The translations under genes and the position numbers were made by a program. Below the pieces are notes generated by a model that saw nothing but the letters and a program-made list of their open reading frames with translations, was not told where the DNA came from and did not search any database. A DNA stretch of 64,000 nt from Mesorhizobium_K sp040049215 (lineage in GTDB: Bacteria > Pseudomonadota > Alphaproteobacteria > Rhizobiales > Rhizobiaceae): positions 496,001 through 560,000 of the forward strand of contig NZ_JBDZDN010000003.1 of assembly GCF_040049215.1 (NCBI RefSeq). The letters are read 5' to 3'. Of the stretch, positions 60,755 through 64,000 are shown piece by piece. Position 1 is the first letter of the stretch; each line of letters opens with the position of its first letter.

Positions 60755-62053
60755 TCAAGCCGCCGTGATGTGGCTATGCCCGAAGAACACCGGATAGAGG
60801 CAGAGTTCCCGCACTAGGCGGTGCGTGCCGCGTTCAAACACGAACATGTTCTCCCAGTGGCCGGTGACGGCGTAGTGCTTGCCATCAGGCAGGAAGGTGA
60901 CGCCGGCGGGGTAGCGCAGGCCTACCGTGCGTGTGTCGAGGCTGTTCGACACCGCGCCGGTCGCGCCGTCGAACACCATGACGTGGTGCGTGGTCGGGTA
61001 GGTGGCGATCGCCTCGTCATGGCGCTCGTCATAGCGGATCGACAGGCCGTGCCGCATGACCTTTAGCGATTTCGCGTCGCCCATCTTCGTGAGCCGGTTG
61101 CGCGCCGCGTCGTATTTCAGCGTCGCGGCCGACATGTAATTGTAGCCGGGGTCCGTCGTGATGTCGCTCTCATAGGCTACGTTTTCGCCCCTGAGCTGCC
61201 GGGAATCGTCATGGTCGCTGCCGTAGCGCGCCTGGATCGCGAAGATGCGGTCGAGCCGTCCGGCGGCGAGGTGGCGCAGTTCGACCTCGCCCTTGCCGGT
61301 CACGCGCTTGTCGACCAGCTTGCCGCTCGACACTTCCACCACCGTAATCGATGCCTGAACCACGCCGCGCGGGATGGTGAATTTCCCTGTCTTGGCCGAT
61401 ACGGTCGAGCCGTAATTGGCCGCCACGATGTATTTGCCGTCGGCCGTCAGGCGGATGTCGTGCGGATCGATGCCGTGCGTGGAATAGGTTTCGGCGACCT
61501 TCAGCGTCTTGGGGTCGCGCACGGTCAGCCGGCCGTAGTGCCTCTCCAGCTTCCCTTGATAGGGTGTCGATGGCGCCCGCTCGGACAGGATGACCGTTTT
61601 GCCGCCGTCGAGATAGACGGCGTGGCCGCCGCCGTGCCAGCCGTCGCCGAGCGACGGGCCGATTGCCGCAAGCTCCAGCGTCTCGGGGTCGAAGGCGGTG
61701 TGCTGCTCGCCGTCCATCGAGCAGAGCACGCCGATCGAGCGGTCGGGCGCGACCTCGACGTCGTGCGCGGCCACCGGCAGCAGCGTCTGGCGGATCGATC
61801 CGTCGAAGCCGACCCGGGTCAGCATCTTGTGGACCGGCTGCCCCTTGATCGCGCGGTTGAAGCGGCGGTTGGCCGCGAGCGGCTTGCCGTTCGCATAGGC
61901 GCTTTCGGGGAAATAGCCGGGCACATAGACCGCGACGTTCTTGAGGTCATGCTTGCTCGTTTTGGCCGGCGCGGGAGCGGCCTCCGTAGGCGCTGTCGCG
62001 GCAAGCGCCAGCAAGGCGCCGCCGGTAAGCAGGCTGCGACGGTCAACCGACAT
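60755..62053 (-). CDS. DUF1513 domain-containing protein, Tat-exported
   Basis: A 432-residue periplasmic protein, probably a seven-bladed propeller. The twin-arginine signal is SVDRRSLLTGGALLALAATA, cleaved near TEA-AP. Mature repeats include VAAHDVEVAPDRSIGVLCSMDGEQHTAFDPETLEL, GIDPHDIRLTADGKYIVAANYG and THHVMVFDGATGAV, with His-rich blade turns. DUF1513 proteins usually accompany imelysin-type iron-uptake genes; those are absent here. Function unknown. Confidence 0.82.
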   Translation of the reverse strand: MSVDRRSLLTGGALLALAATAPTEAAPAPAKTSKHDLKNVAVYVPGYFPESAYANGKPLAANRRFNRAIKGQPVHKMLTRVGFDGSIRQTLLPVAAHDVEVAPDRSIGVLCSMDGEQHTAFDPETLELAAIGPSLGDGWHGGGHAVYLDGGKTVILSERAPSTPYQGKLERHYGRLTVRDPKTLKVAETYSTHGIDPHDIRLTADGKYIVAANYGSTVSAKTGKFTIPRGVVQASITVVEVSSGKLVDKRVTGKGEVELRHLAAGRLDRIFAIQARYGSDHDDSRQLRGENVAYESDITTDPGYNYMSAATLKYDAARNRLTKMGDAKSLKVMRHGLSIRYDERHDEAIATYPTTHHVMVFDGATGAVSNSLDTRTVGLRYPAGVTFLPDGKHYAVTGHWENMFVFERGTHRLVRELCLYPVFFGHSHITAA

Positions 62054-62405
62054 GGCGATTACCCAAGGTCAATGCGGTCAACTCCTGACTCAAGACTGTA
62101 TCGCACAGCGCGATCCCATTGATTGAGCACGTTCTTTCCTAAGATTGGGTTCTCATCCTAGTGCCAGTTCTCGCGCCACGGAAGCGCTGCCTAGCGGAGC
62201 TATGCACCGGAAGCACGGCGCAGTCCGGTCCGGGCGCGCGCCCTTGATCTTTGCCGTCTTCCTATCCAATTAACGTCCATAAGGCTTCGGCTTAATCTCG
62301 TGCTGCAATCCACATATCATGATAGCGTGGTAGGCGAGACGGTTCGCGGCCGCTAATATGAGATTCGCGGTCGGCCAAAGGCGGCTGCGGCAGAAAGGTA
62401 ATTCG
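62054..62405. other. lon upstream region without genes
   Basis: 352 bases between the divergent DUF1513 gene and lon. It must hold both promoters. CCCTTGATCT (62241-62250) and CCTATCC (62261-62267) faintly resemble a heat-shock promoter but the spacing is short. AGAAAGG (62391-62397) is the lon ribosome site. I see nothing else. Confidence 0.4.

Positions 62406-64000
<1,595 letters not shown>

Noticed and set aside
62241..62267. Heat-shock promoter for lon (CTTGAT ... CCTATCC)
   Set aside because: The spacing is about 12 bases between the elements, too short for the RpoH pattern, and the -10 match is incomplete.

Overview
The window is high-GC, gene-dense chromosomal DNA from an alphaproteobacterium, most likely a Rhizobiales of the Mesorhizobium/Phyllobacteriaceae type. 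This rests on gene order (nrdR-ribD-ribE-ribH-nusB; CBP3-like chaperone/yceD/plsX/fabH/ihfA/merR; clpP-clpX-lon), the LdtR/L,D-transpeptidase pair, intracellular PHB depolymerase, a K+-independent proton pyrophosphatase, and palindromic repeats of rhizobial style. No phage, insertion sequence, plasmid function or CRISPR array was seen. One tRNA (Pro, GGG) is present.

Layout. 1-6.2 kb: DUF423 membrane protein, PHB depolymerase, GST, hemB, DUF2066 protein, 3-hydroxyisobutyryl-CoA hydrolase, DUF6163. 6.4-10 kb: ldtR regulator, its presumed target L,D-transpeptidase, glyA. 10-10.7 kb: a vapBC toxin-antitoxin cassette with a clear twin-site operator. 10.7-16 kb: nrdR, riboflavin genes, nusB, MFS transporter, NYN-domain protein. 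16.3-23.6 kb: hppA, BamE-like lipoprotein, the yceD-plsX-fabH-ihfA-merR cluster. 23.7-30.2 kb: a leftward peptide-type ABC operon ending in a class V aminotransferase. 30.3-32 kb: twin structured repeats, tRNA-Pro, and a hypothetical gene carrying an in-frame palindromic repeat. 32-42 kb: an exopolysaccharide locus (Wzy-like, WcaJ-like, GT4, Wza-like lipoprotein, Wzz/ExoP-like protein with a dead kinase domain, BioF2-type acyltransferase, polysaccharide deacetylase). 42-48 kb: heme A synthase, argC, agmatinase, glycerophosphodiesterase, rpsI/rplM. 48-58 kb: small-metabolism genes (OsmC, methyltransferases, RidA, thioesterase, enoyl-CoA hydratase, metY, cupin, DUF4160/DUF2442 pair, P450, FAD oxidoreductase). 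58-64 kb: clpP, clpX, an Imm8-like gene, a DUF1513 protein and the first two thirds of lon.

The most unusual signal is in two small minus-strand genes: an 81-residue SEC-C zinc protein (46509-46757) and an Imm8-like immunity protein (60344-60707). Each can be read as its full family product only if the ribosome moves +1 at TTT-C: three times in the first and once in the second. All four sites read TTT C(G/A)A, and I found no in-frame TTT CGA or TTT CAA in the intact genes I checked. This may be +1 recoding, gene decay, or a systematic base-calling artefact; the sequence alone cannot decide. Other points of note are the vapBC operator, competing hairpins ahead of metY, a palindromic repeat translated inside a gene, and a degenerate Walker A motif in the ExoP-like protein.
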